Shown in pieces: positions 19,919-28,517 of a stretch of DNA of 64,000 bases. The notes beneath the pieces are model-generated. The model did not search any database. It was not told where the DNA came from and saw only the letters and a program-made list of their open reading frames with translations. Origin of the DNA: Pectobacterium colocasium. GTDB taxonomy: Bacteria > Pseudomonadota > Gammaproteobacteria > Enterobacterales > Enterobacteriaceae. Location of the stretch: the NCBI RefSeq assembly GCF_020181655.1, contig NZ_CP084032.1, positions 434,001-498,000 of the forward strand, in the 5' to 3' direction. Position 1 is the stretch's first letter. Each line of letters starts with the position of its first letter. The position numbers were made by a program, and so were the translations under genes.

Positions 19919-20670
19919 GCTTTTTGGCTCCGTGTTTTTAATGCTTCCTCTTTTTCTTTTAATTCACGGAAAAATATCATTCTTTTTGCCGGGCTGGATA
20001 CCGGCGCAAAATCGGCATGCGGCAACGCGGGGCGATACAATCTCAGAGATGACAATTCCGGCTCATTGTCCATATCAAATTGATACTTATTCGATTTCAC
20101 CATCAGATAGTCAATCACCTGATTCATTACTCTCTTGTCAGGATCTTGATAGGCAAGCCCCTCAGTAAATTCAGATGTAGTAACATCATACATATGACGA
20201 TATAGCTTGATAGCTCTGATTAGCTCCTCGCTAATGTTATTCATCGCCTGCTTAAATTCCCGGTCTGCGTATTGGAATAATGCCGAGTTATAATCATGCC
20301 AACATTCTTTTGCTGAATGGTGACATTTTGCTTTCTGTTTGAGCTGGTCGATTTCTAACTGCGCCAGTAAGCCATCATACTCCTGAGCCAGTTCGCGTTG
20401 TGCCAGACGCTGTAATTGCTGATTTTTTAGCTCTTCTGTCATTTCACCACGCGCCGCAAGAAAACGCGCCCGCCAGTCGCTATCGGAAAGTTGATTTTCC
20501 GCTTCTGCATTGGCTTTCTGCTCTTTGGCACGCTCAATCGCGGTGTTGATGTTATCCAGACCGTTAACATTGGCAAAGTGCTCTGCTCGGCTCTTCTGGT
20601 ATTCATCCGCCGTTTTTTTCACATAATCCACTACTGCTGGCTTATCAGTTTGTTCTATTTTCTGGCTCAT
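19915..20670 (-). CDS. sid: Sid-like capsid size determination protein
   Basis: About 251 residues from ATG 20670, which has AGAGA 6-8 bases upstream; ATG 20676 is the alternative. Largely helical and charged. Recognisable segments relative to P4 Sid as I remember it: EELKNQQLQRLAQRELAQEY near residue 80, and PHADFAPVSSPAKRM near the C-terminus. Sid forms an external scaffold that forces the helper phage capsid to the smaller T=4 size. Gene order sid-delta matches P4. Confidence 0.8.
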   Translation of the reverse strand: MSQKIEQTDKPAVVDYVKKTADEYQKSRAEHFANVNGLDNINTAIERAKEQKANAEAENQLSDSDWRARFLAARGEMTEELKNQQLQRLAQRELAQEYDGLLAQLEIDQLKQKAKCHHSAKECWHDYNSALFQYADREFKQAMNNISEELIRAIKLYRHMYDVTTSEFTEGLAYQDPDKRVMNQVIDYLMVKSNKYQFDMDNEPELSSLRLYRPALPHADFAPVSSPAKRMIFFRELKEKEEALKTRSQKA

Positions 20671-20819
20671 GGTCATTTCTCTGTATGGGGTGAGTGTCTG
20701 GTGGCTATTGTGCAATTCACCACACAACTCCCGCTATCTGAGCCTGTTCTGCCATCGGCCACACAAAACAATCTCTATCGCAGGCCGTTTCCCCAATTGA
20801 AAGCTAACTCTTTTATAAA

Positions 20820-20925
20820 ACTATTCACCACTCTTCACCTGAGAAAAAAGAATAGATAAATCAATAAATAAAGGGGTTAAGAGTTGATAAAAAACTCTTC
20901 ACCGAGTGTTCACACTGTTCACCCG
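20820..20925. other. Candidate P4-type replication origin (ori)
   Basis: Multiple TTCACC / GGTGAA elements at 20824, 20833, 20898 and 20917, with an AT-rich stretch between, in the ~480-base gap between sid and alpA. They match the core of the repeats the P4 alpha protein binds (GGTGAACAG type). The crr-like repeats lie ~4.6 kb away, close to the ~4.5 kb ori-crr distance I recall for P4. The remainder of 20671-21209 shows no gene. Confidence 0.65.
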
Positions 20926-21209
20926 GTTTTTTGAGCCTTTTTTCTGGCGAGCATGTTTTTTGAGTGTTTTTTTAGGTTTCAATATTAATAATTAACCACT
21001 TTAACGGGTTGATTCATGTGCAGGTTGCAAAGCATTACTAAACATTACAATAAAACGAGGAAATAGATGAATTTTTAACCAGTTTGTATCACCGACGGCA
21101 CAACAGCCCCTTGTTGCGGCCTCCAAAAATATTCACATAATAGCGAGCTACCAGAGAAATCCAGCGCCATCCGGCCAGAGCCGGGCGGACATGAACGAGG
21201 TAGCGTCAC

Positions 21210-21470
21210 ATGTTGTCAGCCACACCCCCAACACCCATTCCTGCTATGCCCCCGATGTCACCGCATCCGGTCAGAGAGCGCTTAATGCGCCTGCCGGAAG
21301 TGTTGCACGTCACCGGCATTTCCCGCTCGACGCTGTACGAACTGAGCAGCCGCAAAGCCTTTCCTGCCAACGTTTCGCTGGGTGGGAAAAGTGTCGCGTG
21401 GGTTGAGTCCGAAATTCATCACTGGGTGGCCGAGCGTATCGCCGCCCGTCAACAGGAGAACTACGCATGA
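21210..21470 (+). CDS. AlpA-family transcriptional regulator
   Basis: 86 residues from ATG 21210; internal ATGs at residues 13 and 16 are possible starts. MerR/AlpA helix-turn-helix: RLPEVLHVTGISRSTLYEL, then GGKSVAWVESEIHHWV. AlpA-type proteins (P4 Vis) control satellite excision and late transcription. First gene of the rightward satellite operon; it overlaps the next gene by four bases. Confidence 0.9.
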   Translation: MLSATPPTPIPAMPPMSPHPVRERLMRLPEVLHVTGISRSTLYELSSRKAFPANVSLGGKSVAWVESEIHHWVAERIAARQQENYA

Positions 21471-21691
21471 TCACCTTAACTATCGCCGGACAGTCAGTCA
21501 CACTCGATGAACGGGAAGCCCTCAGCCTGTGCGATCAACTGCTGCCCGCCATTCGTAATCCGGCCACCATTGCCGCCCGTGAACAGCGTTTCGGCGCATT
21601 GCTGCTGAGCATTGCACCAACGCCCGCCGCCTCTGACTCCCCCCGGCGTTACTGCGCATCCCGTGCCGGTGATGCGCTGACCAACTGCTGA
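21467..21691 (+). CDS. Small hypothetical satellite protein
   Basis: 74 residues, ATGA overlap with alpA, starting MITLTIAGQSVTLDEREALS. The coupled start and plausible composition support a real gene. No known family recognised. Confidence 0.6.
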   Translation: MITLTIAGQSVTLDEREALSLCDQLLPAIRNPATIAAREQRFGALLLSIAPTPAASDSPRRYCASRAGDALTNC

Positions 21692-21765
21692 GGCTGTTCA
21701 TGACTGCGCAATTTATCCCTTTCCCCGGCTTGCCTGCCGGGGCTTTTTGGCGTTATAGTTTAGTC

Positions 21766-21804
21766 GCTGCCGCAAAATCGGTAGCCGGGATTTGCAGCCC
21801 GAGC
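21766..21804 (+). promoter_or_regulatory. Target-like leader segment for C4/CI RNA, element 1
   Basis: Hairpin GCTGCCG / CGGTAGC followed by CGGGATTTGCAGCCCG. The TTTGCAG core is complementary to CTGCAAACCC within the downstream RNA candidate. The same design occurs at 32610-32642 and 52123-52164 with different core bases. Confidence 0.6.
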
Positions 21805-21924
21805 AACTCAATGGCGACACCAGACGCGCCATGCGTCTTTTTTTATGTCGTAGCCTTAGTACATCAGTACGTTGTACAGCGGTTAGCTATTGCCCGCTGT
21901 AGCATTCGAACAATGGTGGCTCAG

Positions 21925-22020
21925 GCGGGGCAGCCTTCGGGCTGGCCGGTATCCATTGAGGCCGGTACTGCAAACCCTGTCTGGGCTACCACCAATGAGG
22001 TTTGCAGCTCCGGTGGTAGC
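21925..22020 (+). ncRNA. C4/CI-type antisense RNA, element 1
   Basis: Stem GGGCAGC / GCTGGCC, then CTGCAAACCCTG and a long hairpin GCTACCACC / GGTGGTAGC (21985-22020) enclosing GAGGTTTGCAGC. Corresponds in position and architecture to the P4 CI RNA / P1 C4 antisense RNA that sets satellite immunity by premature termination of the leader. A frame running through it (AGQPSGWPVSIEAG...ATTNEVCSSGGS) resembles the annotated Ash family, which I take to be an apparent translation of this RNA locus. Confidence 0.75.
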
Positions 22021-22049
22021 GATAACCGTTACTCAATGGAGAATGCCTT

Positions 22050-22247
22050 ATGGCTACGACCCTCACCCCGTCACACCCGCAATTTACCTTTCTGTTTCTG
22101 GCCGTGCGCCGCGCCGAATTACGCGCTTTACCGCACCGTGAAGCCGTTATCGCCCCGGATGAAATCAGCGCCCGCCGTTTACTGGCACGTGACTATGTGC
22201 TGTCTTTTGCTGGCCGTCTGCCTGTTCAGGGGGTTAGCCATGTTTGA
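22050..22247 (+). CDS. Icd-like host cell division inhibitor
   Basis: 65 residues: [20 protein letters not shown] then [20 protein letters not shown]. This pattern is typical of the small Icd-like proteins found just after C4-type RNA in P1-, P4- and related elements. They are toxic and block cell division, so the upstream antisense RNA normally keeps them silent. It overlaps the next gene's start by eight bases. Confidence 0.7.
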   Translation: MATTLTPSHPQFTFLFLAVRRAELRALPHREAVIAPDEISARRLLARDYVLSFAGRLPVQGVSHV

Positions 22248-22434
22248 TTCTACCCCGCTGACCCTTGATGAAATCGCCGACCAGTGCCGCGCCTTAACCC
22301 ATGCCGTGATTGAGCTGGATAACCCGATGGCAAAAGAGGTGCTGACGTTTGTACTGGCTGAACGGCTGGAGCTGCTGGCCATGACGCTGCAAAGCCCGGA
22401 AGCGCCGGAAACCGATAGCGGGGTGAGTGCATGA
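22240..22434 (+). CDS. Conserved small satellite protein
   Basis: 64 residues starting [20 protein letters not shown]. It has a clear homologue in element 2 (32157-32333, MYDPTPLTLEELVDHCRALA) in the same relative place, which argues that both are real. Acidic and helical. Function unknown. Confidence 0.75.
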   Translation: MFDSTPLTLDEIADQCRALTHAVIELDNPMAKEVLTFVLAERLELLAMTLQSPEAPETDSGVSA

Positions 22435-22697
22435 ATAGCTTAGCTGCCCGTCTCAATAATCAGGATACCTATCCCATTCCCCACGCTGACTACCTGCGCC
22501 TGTCTCATGCGCACCGCGTCGGTGTGATGTTTCTCGATATGCTGGACGCTCAGCAATGCGGCATGACTGCCGCCAAACCTAATACCTTACCGGCCGATGA
22601 TATGGCCGCACTGGTGGCGCTGCTGACCGACCAGATAGGCCACGTCATGACCCACTGTGAAGCCCACCTTTTCACCGCACGGGAGACAGTACAATGA
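22431..22697 (+). CDS. Small hypothetical satellite protein
   Basis: 88 residues, ATGA-coupled to the preceding gene and overlapping the next by four bases. It has a helical C-terminal half (MAALVALLTDQIGHVMTH). Family not recognised; tight packing in the operon supports it. Confidence 0.7.
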   Translation: MNSLAARLNNQDTYPIPHADYLRLSHAHRVGVMFLDMLDAQQCGMTAAKPNTLPADDMAALVALLTDQIGHVMTHCEAHLFTARETVQ

Positions 22698-23035
22698 ACA
22701 TCAATAATCAGTCCTGCATTCCGCTGGAAGTGCGTACTGCCGTGTATCGCCGCGCTGTGGCACAGGCCTATCTGGATAACTGCCGGGAAACCGGCATTGC
22801 CCTGAACTGCAACTTAAGCGAACTGGAAATCGCCATTGCGCTGGAGCTGGAGGGCGCACACGTGCGTGAGCACGGCACCGCCACTGGGATGGAAATCGCC
22901 TGTGCCATGCTGGGTGATATGGTGCAGCCGACGTTACTGACCGATAAACCCCGGCTAACCGTGCTGGGACACATCATCATGGGGGAGCTGTGCCAGTGCG
23001 CGACAGCGGCGACCCCGACCACCACACTGCATTAA
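22694..23035 (+). CDS. Hypothetical satellite protein
   Basis: 113 residues, starting four bases inside the previous gene and ending 11 bases before the primase start. It contains LSELEIAIALELEGAHVREH. Similar small genes precede alpha in other P4-like elements. Function unknown. Confidence 0.7.
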   Translation: MNINNQSCIPLEVRTAVYRRAVAQAYLDNCRETGIALNCNLSELEIAIALELEGAHVREHGTATGMEIACAMLGDMVQPTLLTDKPRLTVLGHIIMGELCQCATAATPTTTLH

Positions 23036-23046
23036 GGGGCGACTAC

Positions 23047-25371
23047 ATGGCACACCTTATCGTGACACAGGCTGTGAAACACGCCAGCGGTCACTGGCCG
23101 CAACTGCTCCCGGCTGTGGGTATTCGTATTGGTGCTATCGGGCAACATACCGCCTGCCCGATGTGCGAGGGCAAAGACCGTTTTCGCTTCGATAACAAAG
23201 AAGGGCGTGGCACATGGATTTGTAACCAGTGCGGCGCGGGTGACGGCCTCAATCTGGTGGAGAAAGCCCTGAACCTGACACCAACAGAAGCCGCTGTGAA
23301 AGTGAGCGCGTGGCTGGGCGACCTGCCAGACAGTCCGGCAGCGTCAATGCCTGAAGACGACAGCGAGGCCGCCCGGCAACGGGCGGCGGTTCAGGCACAG
23401 GCCAAACTGAAAGAGGCGGTGACACAACCCGGCAACGCATATCTCAGCGCCAAAGGTTGGCCAGACGTGACCGTGCCCACCCTACAGGGTAAGCCGCTGC
23501 GCGTGGGCGGTATCACCTATCAGCCCGGTGACGTACTGGTGCCGCTGACCACACCGGACGGTGAAGTGGTGAATCTCCAGCTTATCAACGCACAGGGCGA
23601 CAAACGCACGTTAAAAGGCGGACAGGTGAAAGGTGCCTTTCACTGTTTCAGCGGCAAACAGGCCAGCGTTATCTGGCTGGCCGAGGGCTACGCTACCGGC
23701 TTAACACTGCATCAGTTAACTGGCGATGCGGTGTATGTCGCGCTCAGCGCTAACAACCTGCCGTCCCTTGCCCGTGAGCTGAAAACCCGTTACCCAGCGG
23801 TCACACTACTGATAGCCGCTGACCGGGACGAGAACGGCACCGGCCAGACCAAAGCCGAACAGGCCGCCGTTGCCGTCAATGGCCGTGTCGCGTTGCCGCC
23901 GGTGTTTGGTGACTGGAATGATGTGTATCGTGCTGAGGGTGCCGACGCCACCCGGCAGCACCTGAATGCCTTTACTCAGCCGGAAAAGGTCAGCCCGTTT
24001 GCGTCGCTGGGCGAAGCCGAATTCAAGGCCATGAGCGCCAGTGAGAAAGCGGAGAAGATACGTGAGCACTACCGCGACACACTGGCGATTGACGCGTTCG
24101 GGGAAACGTTCTTTCAGTATCAGAACGGCGCGTGGAAAGTTCTTCCTCACCGTCTGTTAAGCCGGGATATCGCCGCACTGTTTCAGAAGATACAGGCACC
24201 CTTTACCGCGTCCGGTATAGACAGTGTGATTAATACGCTGAAACTGATTGTTCCTATGCAGGCTGAACCCCAGCGCCGGTTAATCGGCTTTCGTAACGGC
24301 GTGTTTGATACCGCCAGCGGTGAATTTAAACCGCATCGCCGGGAGCACTGGTTACATACCGTGAATGACGTGGATTACACCCCGTTTAAGGCCGGGGAAA
24401 ACCTTGCCGACAACGCCCCGCACTTTTGGCGCTGGCTGACCCGTGCCGCCGGGAACCACGCGGATAAACAAGAGCGCATTCTGGCCGCGCTGTTTATGGT
24501 GCTGGCAAACTGCTACGACTGGCAACTGTTCCTTGAAGTCACCGGCCCCGGTGGCAGCGGGAAAAGTATTCTGGCGGAAATTGCCATCATGCTGGCCGGG
24601 GACGATAACGCCACGGCGGCCACCATCAACACCATTGAATCGTCCCGTGAACGCTCGTCGATTATCGGCTTCTCGTTAATCGTACTGCCTGACCAAGAGA
24701 AATGGAGCGGTGACGGTGCCGGTATCAAGGCGATTACCGGCGGCGATGCGGTGATGGTTGACCCGAAATACCGTGACGCCTATTCCACCCGAATTCCGGC
24801 GGTGATTCTGGCCGTCAATAACTCGCCGATGCGTTTTAGCGACCGCAGCGGCGGCGTATCCCGTCGCCGGGTGATTATCCACTTCGGTGAAACCATCCCG
24901 GCCAGCGAACGCGACCCCAAGCTGAAAGAGAAAATCCGCGCTGAACTGGCGGTGATAGTGCGTCACCTGATGAAACGCTTTGAAGAGCCAAACGACGCCC
25001 GGACGCTGTTACAGGCGCAGCAACACTCCGCTGAGGCGCTGGAAATCAAGCGGCAGGCTGACCCGCTGGTTGATTTTTGCGGCTACCTGCTGGCGCACAG
25101 CGACACCACCGGGCTGTATATGGGCAACGCCAACATCACACCGCGTAATCCGCGTAAATACCTGTACCACGCCTACCTGTCCTTTATGGAGTCGCACGGC
25201 CACCAGAAGCCGATCAGCCTGACGGCCTTTGGTAAGGTGCTGCCGAATATGATGTCGGAATACGGGCAAAGTTACCTCAAGGGCAGAACCAAGCAGGGCA
25301 TACAGACTAACCTTGAGCTGAAAGATGAATCAGACGCTGACTGGCTGCCCAAATGTGAATCGGCAAGGTAG
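23047..25371 (+). CDS. P4 alpha-like primase-helicase
   Basis: 774 residues from ATG 23047 (MAHLIVTQAVKHA). N-terminal zinc-binding primase domain: CPMCEGKDRFRF...CNQCGAGDG. TOPRIM domain at ~220-290: WLAEGYATGLTL and IAADRDENG. C-terminal superfamily 3 helicase: Walker A GPGGSGKS (~500), Walker B IVLPDQE, sensor AVNNSPMRF and arginine finger region GGVSRRRVI. In P4 this single protein primes, unwinds and recognises ori and crr, so it should allow replication of the element independent of host initiators. It looks complete. Confidence 0.95.
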   Translation: MAHLIVTQAVKHASGHWPQLLPAVGIRIGAIGQHTACPMCEGKDRFRFDNKEGRGTWICNQCGAGDGLNLVEKALNLTPTEAAVKVSAWLGDLPDSPAASMPEDDSEAARQRAAVQAQAKLKEAVTQPGNAYLSAKGWPDVTVPTLQGKPLRVGGITYQPGDVLVPLTTPDGEVVNLQLINAQGDKRTLKGGQVKGAFHCFSGKQASVIWLAEGYATGLTLHQLTGDAVYVALSANNLPSLARELKTRYPAVTLLIAADRDENGTGQTKAEQAAVAVNGRVALPPVFGDWNDVYRAEGADATRQHLNAFTQPEKVSPFASLGEAEFKAMSASEKAEKIREHYRDTLAIDAFGETFFQYQNGAWKVLPHRLLSRDIAALFQKIQAPFTASGIDSVINTLKLIVPMQAEPQRRLIGFRNGVFDTASGEFKPHRREHWLHTVNDVDYTPFKAGENLADNAPHFWRWLTRAAGNHADKQERILAALFMVLANCYDWQLFLEVTGPGGSGKSILAEIAIMLAGDDNATAATINTIESSRERSSIIGFSLIVLPDQEKWSGDGAGIKAITGGDAVMVDPKYRDAYSTRIPAVILAVNNSPMRFSDRSGGVSRRRVIIHFGETIPASERDPKLKEKIRAELAVIVRHLMKRFEEPNDARTLLQAQQHSAEALEIKRQADPLVDFCGYLLAHSDTTGLYMGNANITPRNPRKYLYHAYLSFMESHGHQKPISLTAFGKVLPNMMSEYGQSYLKGRTKQGIQTNLELKDESDADWLPKCESAR

Positions 25372-25388
25372 ACGCCAACAACGACGCA

Positions 25389-25411
25389 ACCGGCTCCGGC
25401 CGGTTTTTTTA
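25389..25411 (+). terminator. Terminator after primase gene
   Basis: ACCGGC / GCCGGT stem followed by seven T residues. Confidence 0.75.
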
Positions 25412-25428
25412 CGTCCAGATACTTCAAA

Positions 25429-25544
25429 GGTGACGAGTGACTCGTCACCTATTCACCGACTCATCACCCATTAATTTATTGATTAATAAAAATAAAAAGC
25501 TGTGGTGAAGAGGGTGAACAGTTTTGTACAAAATCTTTTTATTT
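25429..25544 (+). repeat. crr-like repeat 1
   Basis: About 116 bp starting GGTGACGAGT and ending near AAAATCTTTTTATTT, containing GGTGAAGAGGGTGAACAG. It is repeated in direct orientation at 26212-26328. P4 crr is made of two ~120 bp direct repeats with the same GGTGAACAG-type alpha sites. Confidence 0.8.
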
Positions 25545-25631
25545 GGCGTCGCGTTTATGCTGTGATGTTGCTGCTTTTTTGATTAAGTGCTAAATTCAGT
25601 ATCAAATTTCATACTAAAAAAGAGGCTGATT

Positions 25632-25883
25632 ATGTCTGTACAACCTATCCTTGCGAATGCTGCCGTAAGTATCAGCGACTTTAAAAAGTCCCCCAATGCC
25701 GCGCTTAAAGAAGCTAACGGCGAGCCTGTAGCGGTGCTCACCAATGGCCGTATCTCTGGTTACTATGTCTCCCCGGAAACATGGGAAGCGCTGGCCGATT
25801 ATCAGGAAGATATCGAACTTGCCAAAATCGCCCGTTCCCGGATGAAGGGGAAGCGTGTGAAGGTCGATCTGGATGAGTTATAA
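25632..25883 (+). CDS. RelB/StbD-type antitoxin
   Basis: 83 residues from ATG 25632. It contains VSISDFKKSPNAALKEANGE and PVAVLTNGRISGYYV, the Phd/StbD-type DNA-binding fold, and a basic tail. It overlaps the toxin by 11 bases. The longer frame from 25587 would run through the promoter region, so I use the internal ATG. Confidence 0.88.
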   Translation: MSVQPILANAAVSISDFKKSPNAALKEANGEPVAVLTNGRISGYYVSPETWEALADYQEDIELAKIARSRMKGKRVKVDLDEL

Positions 25884-26157
25884 GCTGGAGTTTGAAGAGC
25901 ACGCGCTGAAAGAATTTAAGAAGCTGGGTGCGCCCGTGCGGGAGCAGTTCACCAAAAAACTGAAAGAGGTTTTACAAAATCCCCACGTTCCCGCCAACCG
26001 ACTTCATGGAATGGCCGACTGCTACAAAATCAAACTTCGTTCCGCTGGCTATCGGCTAGTGTACCAAGTGCTCGAGCATGAGATCGTGGTACTGGTTTTA
26101 GCTGTGGGTAAACGGGAACGCTCAGAAGTTTATAAAACAGCGAAAGACCGACTATAA
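25873..26157 (+). CDS. RelE/StbE-type mRNA interferase toxin
   Basis: 94 residues, typical for RelE: LEFEEHALKEFKKL at the N-terminus, RLHGMADCYKIKLRSAGYRL in the core and VLAVGKRERSEVY at the C-terminus. It would cleave mRNA in the ribosomal A site. The module is wedged between the two crr-like repeats and may stabilise the satellite. Confidence 0.92.
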   Translation: MSYKLEFEEHALKEFKKLGAPVREQFTKKLKEVLQNPHVPANRLHGMADCYKIKLRSAGYRLVYQVLEHEIVVLVLAVGKRERSEVYKTAKDRL

Positions 26158-26211
26158 ACGCGGATGTCTTAAACTCGCGGCTTCCTTGCTATGCAGTATA
26201 ACTACCATCAA

Positions 26212-26328
26212 GGTGATGAGTAACTCGTCACCTGTTCACCAACTCATCACCCATTAATCTATTGATTATTAAAAATAAAAACCTCTGGTGAAGAGGGTGA
26301 ACAGTTTTGTGCAAAATCTTTTTATTTT
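26212..26328 (+). repeat. crr-like repeat 2
   Basis: Second copy of the repeat at 25429-25544 with about ten differences, again with GGTGAAGAGGGTGAACAG. The sequence from here to the att site carries only the arm repeats at 26458-26477. Confidence 0.8.
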
Positions 26329-26457
26329 GGCTGAGTCGTTATCATTAAGTGTGTTCGGTTAGGATCCGTTGCACGGAATCGAATCCGAGCGGATGATAAT
26401 AGATCTCATTTATAGAGTTTTATCTGTATCTCTCTGATATATAGCTAAAAACCACAT

Positions 26458-26477
26458 GGGGGCACAAAAGGGGGCAT
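26458..26477 (+). promoter_or_regulatory. Integrase arm-type repeats, right end of element 1
   Basis: GGGGGCAC-N4-GGGGGCAT, matching the left-end pair at 14001-14020 in orientation and spacing. Confidence 0.6.
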
Positions 26478-26532
26478 AAATTATTTATATAGTAATTTTA
26501 TTCTTTATATTCAATATCTTATTTTCATGCAT

Positions 26533-26551
26533 GAGTCCGGCCTTCGCACCA
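26533..26551 (+). other. att site 2 between the two elements
   Basis: GAGTCCGGCCTTCGCACCA, the tRNA 3' end with one G missing. The following ~90 bases (through the GTCACC/GGTGGC hairpin with T-run and GTCCAAAATCGTCC) are repeated after att 3 at 38860-38945. Confidence 0.88.
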
Positions 26552-26771
26552 ACGTATGAAAATCAAGTCACCTTAGGGTGGCTTTTTTTATGTCCAAAAT
26601 CGTCCAGTAATGTCCATATCCACCTGTAAAATAACGATTTTAATTTAATTTCCCTCTCTGCGATTTTGTCTGTTTTATCCACAGTGGTCTTTCTTCGTCC
26701 ATTGACATCCAGATGATTTGGGGGTCAAGGTGAGGGTAAATTCACTTCGATTATGAGTTGACCCCCAAATT

Positions 26772-27720
26772 ATGGCGCTGACCGACGTTGTTGCCCGTAC
26801 TGCTAAGCCTCGCGAGAAAGCCTATAAGCTCGCTGACGCGCACGGCCTGTATCTTTTGGTGAGTCCTAACGGCTCTACGCGCTGGTATCTCAAATACCGC
26901 TTTGAAGGTAAGGAAAGCCGGATTGCGTTCGGTGCCTATCCGCTGATCTCGCTGGCGAAGGCCAGAGAGAAGCGTGATGAGATACGATTGCTGCTGTTGG
27001 AGGGTATCCACCCAACGGAAAAGCGTGAAGAAGAAAAAGAGCAGACGCAAGACCTCTCCGGGGCGATAGCCGCACCAAAAGCTACCCATCGGCCAGCCCT
27101 GAAACTGAATAAACTGCCGGATTTTCTGACAAGGATAGAACGCCACAAAGGGCGGGCGTTAACCAGACTGGCGTTAAAACTCACGCTGTGCGTTTTTATC
27201 CGCTCCAGCGAGCTACGGCCCGCTGGCCGGAAATCGACTTTAAACGCGCTATGTGGACGATACCGGCCGAACGAGAAGCAATCCCCGGCGTGAAACATTC
27301 GCAGCGCGGCGCAAAGATGCGCTCTGAACATCTGGTGCCGTTATCCCGACAGGCTTTAGCGCCGCTGGAACAGATTAAGGCCATCAGCGGTGCTCATGAA
27401 CTGATTTTCCCCGGCGATCATCGACCAACCAAACCGATGAGTGAAAACACCGTCAACAATGCATTACGAACCATGGGCTATGACACCACTACAGAGATTT
27501 GCGGACACGGCTTTCGCACCATGGCCTGTAGCGCGGCCAGTGGTCGCGGGATGCGGTGGAACGGCAAATGAGTCATCAGGAACGCAACGGCGTTCGTGCT
27601 GCCTACATCCACAAAGCGGAACATCTGGATGAGCGCACGCTAATGCTGCAATGGTGGGCGGATTATCTGGATGCCAATCGGGATGAGTATGTGGTGCCGT
27701 ATGAGTTTAAAAATGTTTGA
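26772..27720 (+). pseudogene. int: Decayed P4-type integrase of element 2
   Basis: The N-terminal arm-binding domain is present (KLADAHGLYLLVSPNGSTRW). It then jumps from EKEQTQ directly to LSGAIAAPKATHRPAL, so roughly 110 residues of the core-binding domain are missing. A frameshift lies near 27215 (SSELRPA / WPEIDFK) and another near 27535 (FRTMA / WSRDAVERQMSHQERN). The C-terminus reads RAAYIHKAEHLDERTLMLQW and ends at TGA 27718. GGGGTCAA arm-like sites occur just upstream (26720) and near the right end (38769). Confidence 0.9.
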
Positions 27721-27738
27721 TTCATTAGGGTCTTAGCG

Positions 27739-27900
27739 ATGAAAAAAACGAAAAAACTAGCGGGAGCGCTCACTTCTCTGATTGAGAAGGCAGAACAGCG
27801 TCATCAGAGGGTCTTACAGGGGCTTGCTGATGTTGATGCTGGGCGTGTTGTAAATTGCTCTGATATGCAGGTGTTTATCGCCAGACTGAAGCAAGCATAA
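27739..27900 (+). CDS. Small orphan antitoxin-like protein
   Basis: 53 residues, MKKTKKLAGALTSLIEKAEQ, ending with GLADVDAGRVVN and FIARLKQA. The 'GLADVDAGR' tail resembles C-termini of ribbon-helix-helix antitoxins, but no DNA-binding N-terminus or adjacent toxin is seen. It follows the int pseudogene by 18 bases and precedes a hairpin at about 27957-27985. Tentative. Confidence 0.45.
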   Translation: MKKTKKLAGALTSLIEKAEQRHQRVLQGLADVDAGRVVNCSDMQVFIARLKQA

Positions 27901-28086
27901 TCGATAGAAATACGGGGCGTATCCTGTATCTAAAGCCTATGCATTAAGCTCCGCACCAGCCCCTTTTTTGGGAGGGGCTAGCGCTCATTTTTCTTATGTG
28001 GATGATTTTTTCTGCTGCTCGTAGTTCCCAAGTATCATTTCCGCCAGATCGTCTTCCATCATTAGAATATTATCTTTATTACAATC

Positions 28087-28171
28087 TATAAGCTGTTTTA
28101 TCACTTTACAGCTTATATGCTGTATTTTATTCTTACAGCTTATAGGGTGTATCATGCAAAAACAGCCTATA
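28087..28171 (+). promoter_or_regulatory. HipB operator array
   Basis: TATAAGCTGT (28087), ACAGCTTATA (28108 and 28135) and ACAGCCTATA (28162): repeated inverted half-sites upstream of hipB, as expected for autoregulation of a hip operon. Confidence 0.7.
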
Positions 28172-28207
28172 GTATGTATAAGTATCTAAAGTAAGGGTAA
28201 GTGCCTT

Positions 28208-28513
28208 ATGAATACAGTCTATCCGTTGAAAACCTTGAATCAGTTGCGCCCATTGCTGGTTGGCTTTCGCAAAGCTAAGGGGCTGACGCAAAAAGACGTG
28301 TCTGAAAGGTTAGGTGTAACACAACAAACCTATGCCCGTTTGGAAGCAAACCCCGGAAGTGCCAGTATTGAGCGCTTGTTTAAAGTGCTCACCGTTCTGG
28401 GGGTTGAGGTGGTGCTGTCTTCTGGACCAAGAGTACATTTCTCTATGTCATCCTCAACAATGGAAGAGCCAGAAAAGTCAATAGGCTCACCCGCCAGACG
28501 GGAAAAATGGTGA
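28208..28513 (+). CDS. hipB: HipB-like antitoxin
   Basis: 101 residues with a Cro/CI helix-turn-helix: LLVGFRKAKGLTQKDVSERL and GVTQQTYARLEANPGSAS. It binds DNA and neutralises HipA. Four bases separate it from hipA, and the operator array lies upstream. Confidence 0.9.
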   Translation: MNTVYPLKTLNQLRPLLVGFRKAKGLTQKDVSERLGVTQQTYARLEANPGSASIERLFKVLTVLGVEVVLSSGPRVHFSMSSSTMEEPEKSIGSPARREKW

Positions 28514-28517
28514 CACT

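Larger units (their letters stand above)
13888..26551. mobile_element. Integrated P4-like phage satellite (element 1)
   Basis: About 12.7 kb between att copies 1 and 2. Order: integrase, cargo pair, Ogr/Delta-type activator, Sid-like gene, ori-like repeats, AlpA, C4/CI RNA region, small genes, alpha-like primase-helicase, crr-like repeats. This follows the P4 plan, including cargo in the known hotspot between int and the late genes. A Psu homologue is not evident. Genes needed for replication and integration look intact. Confidence 0.88.

Noticed and set aside
21700..22239. Long + frame upstream of the small satellite gene, resembling the Ash family
   Set aside because: It runs through the C4-type RNA and target segments and overlaps the Icd-like gene; conservation is explained by RNA structure. 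The gene proper starts at ATG 22240.
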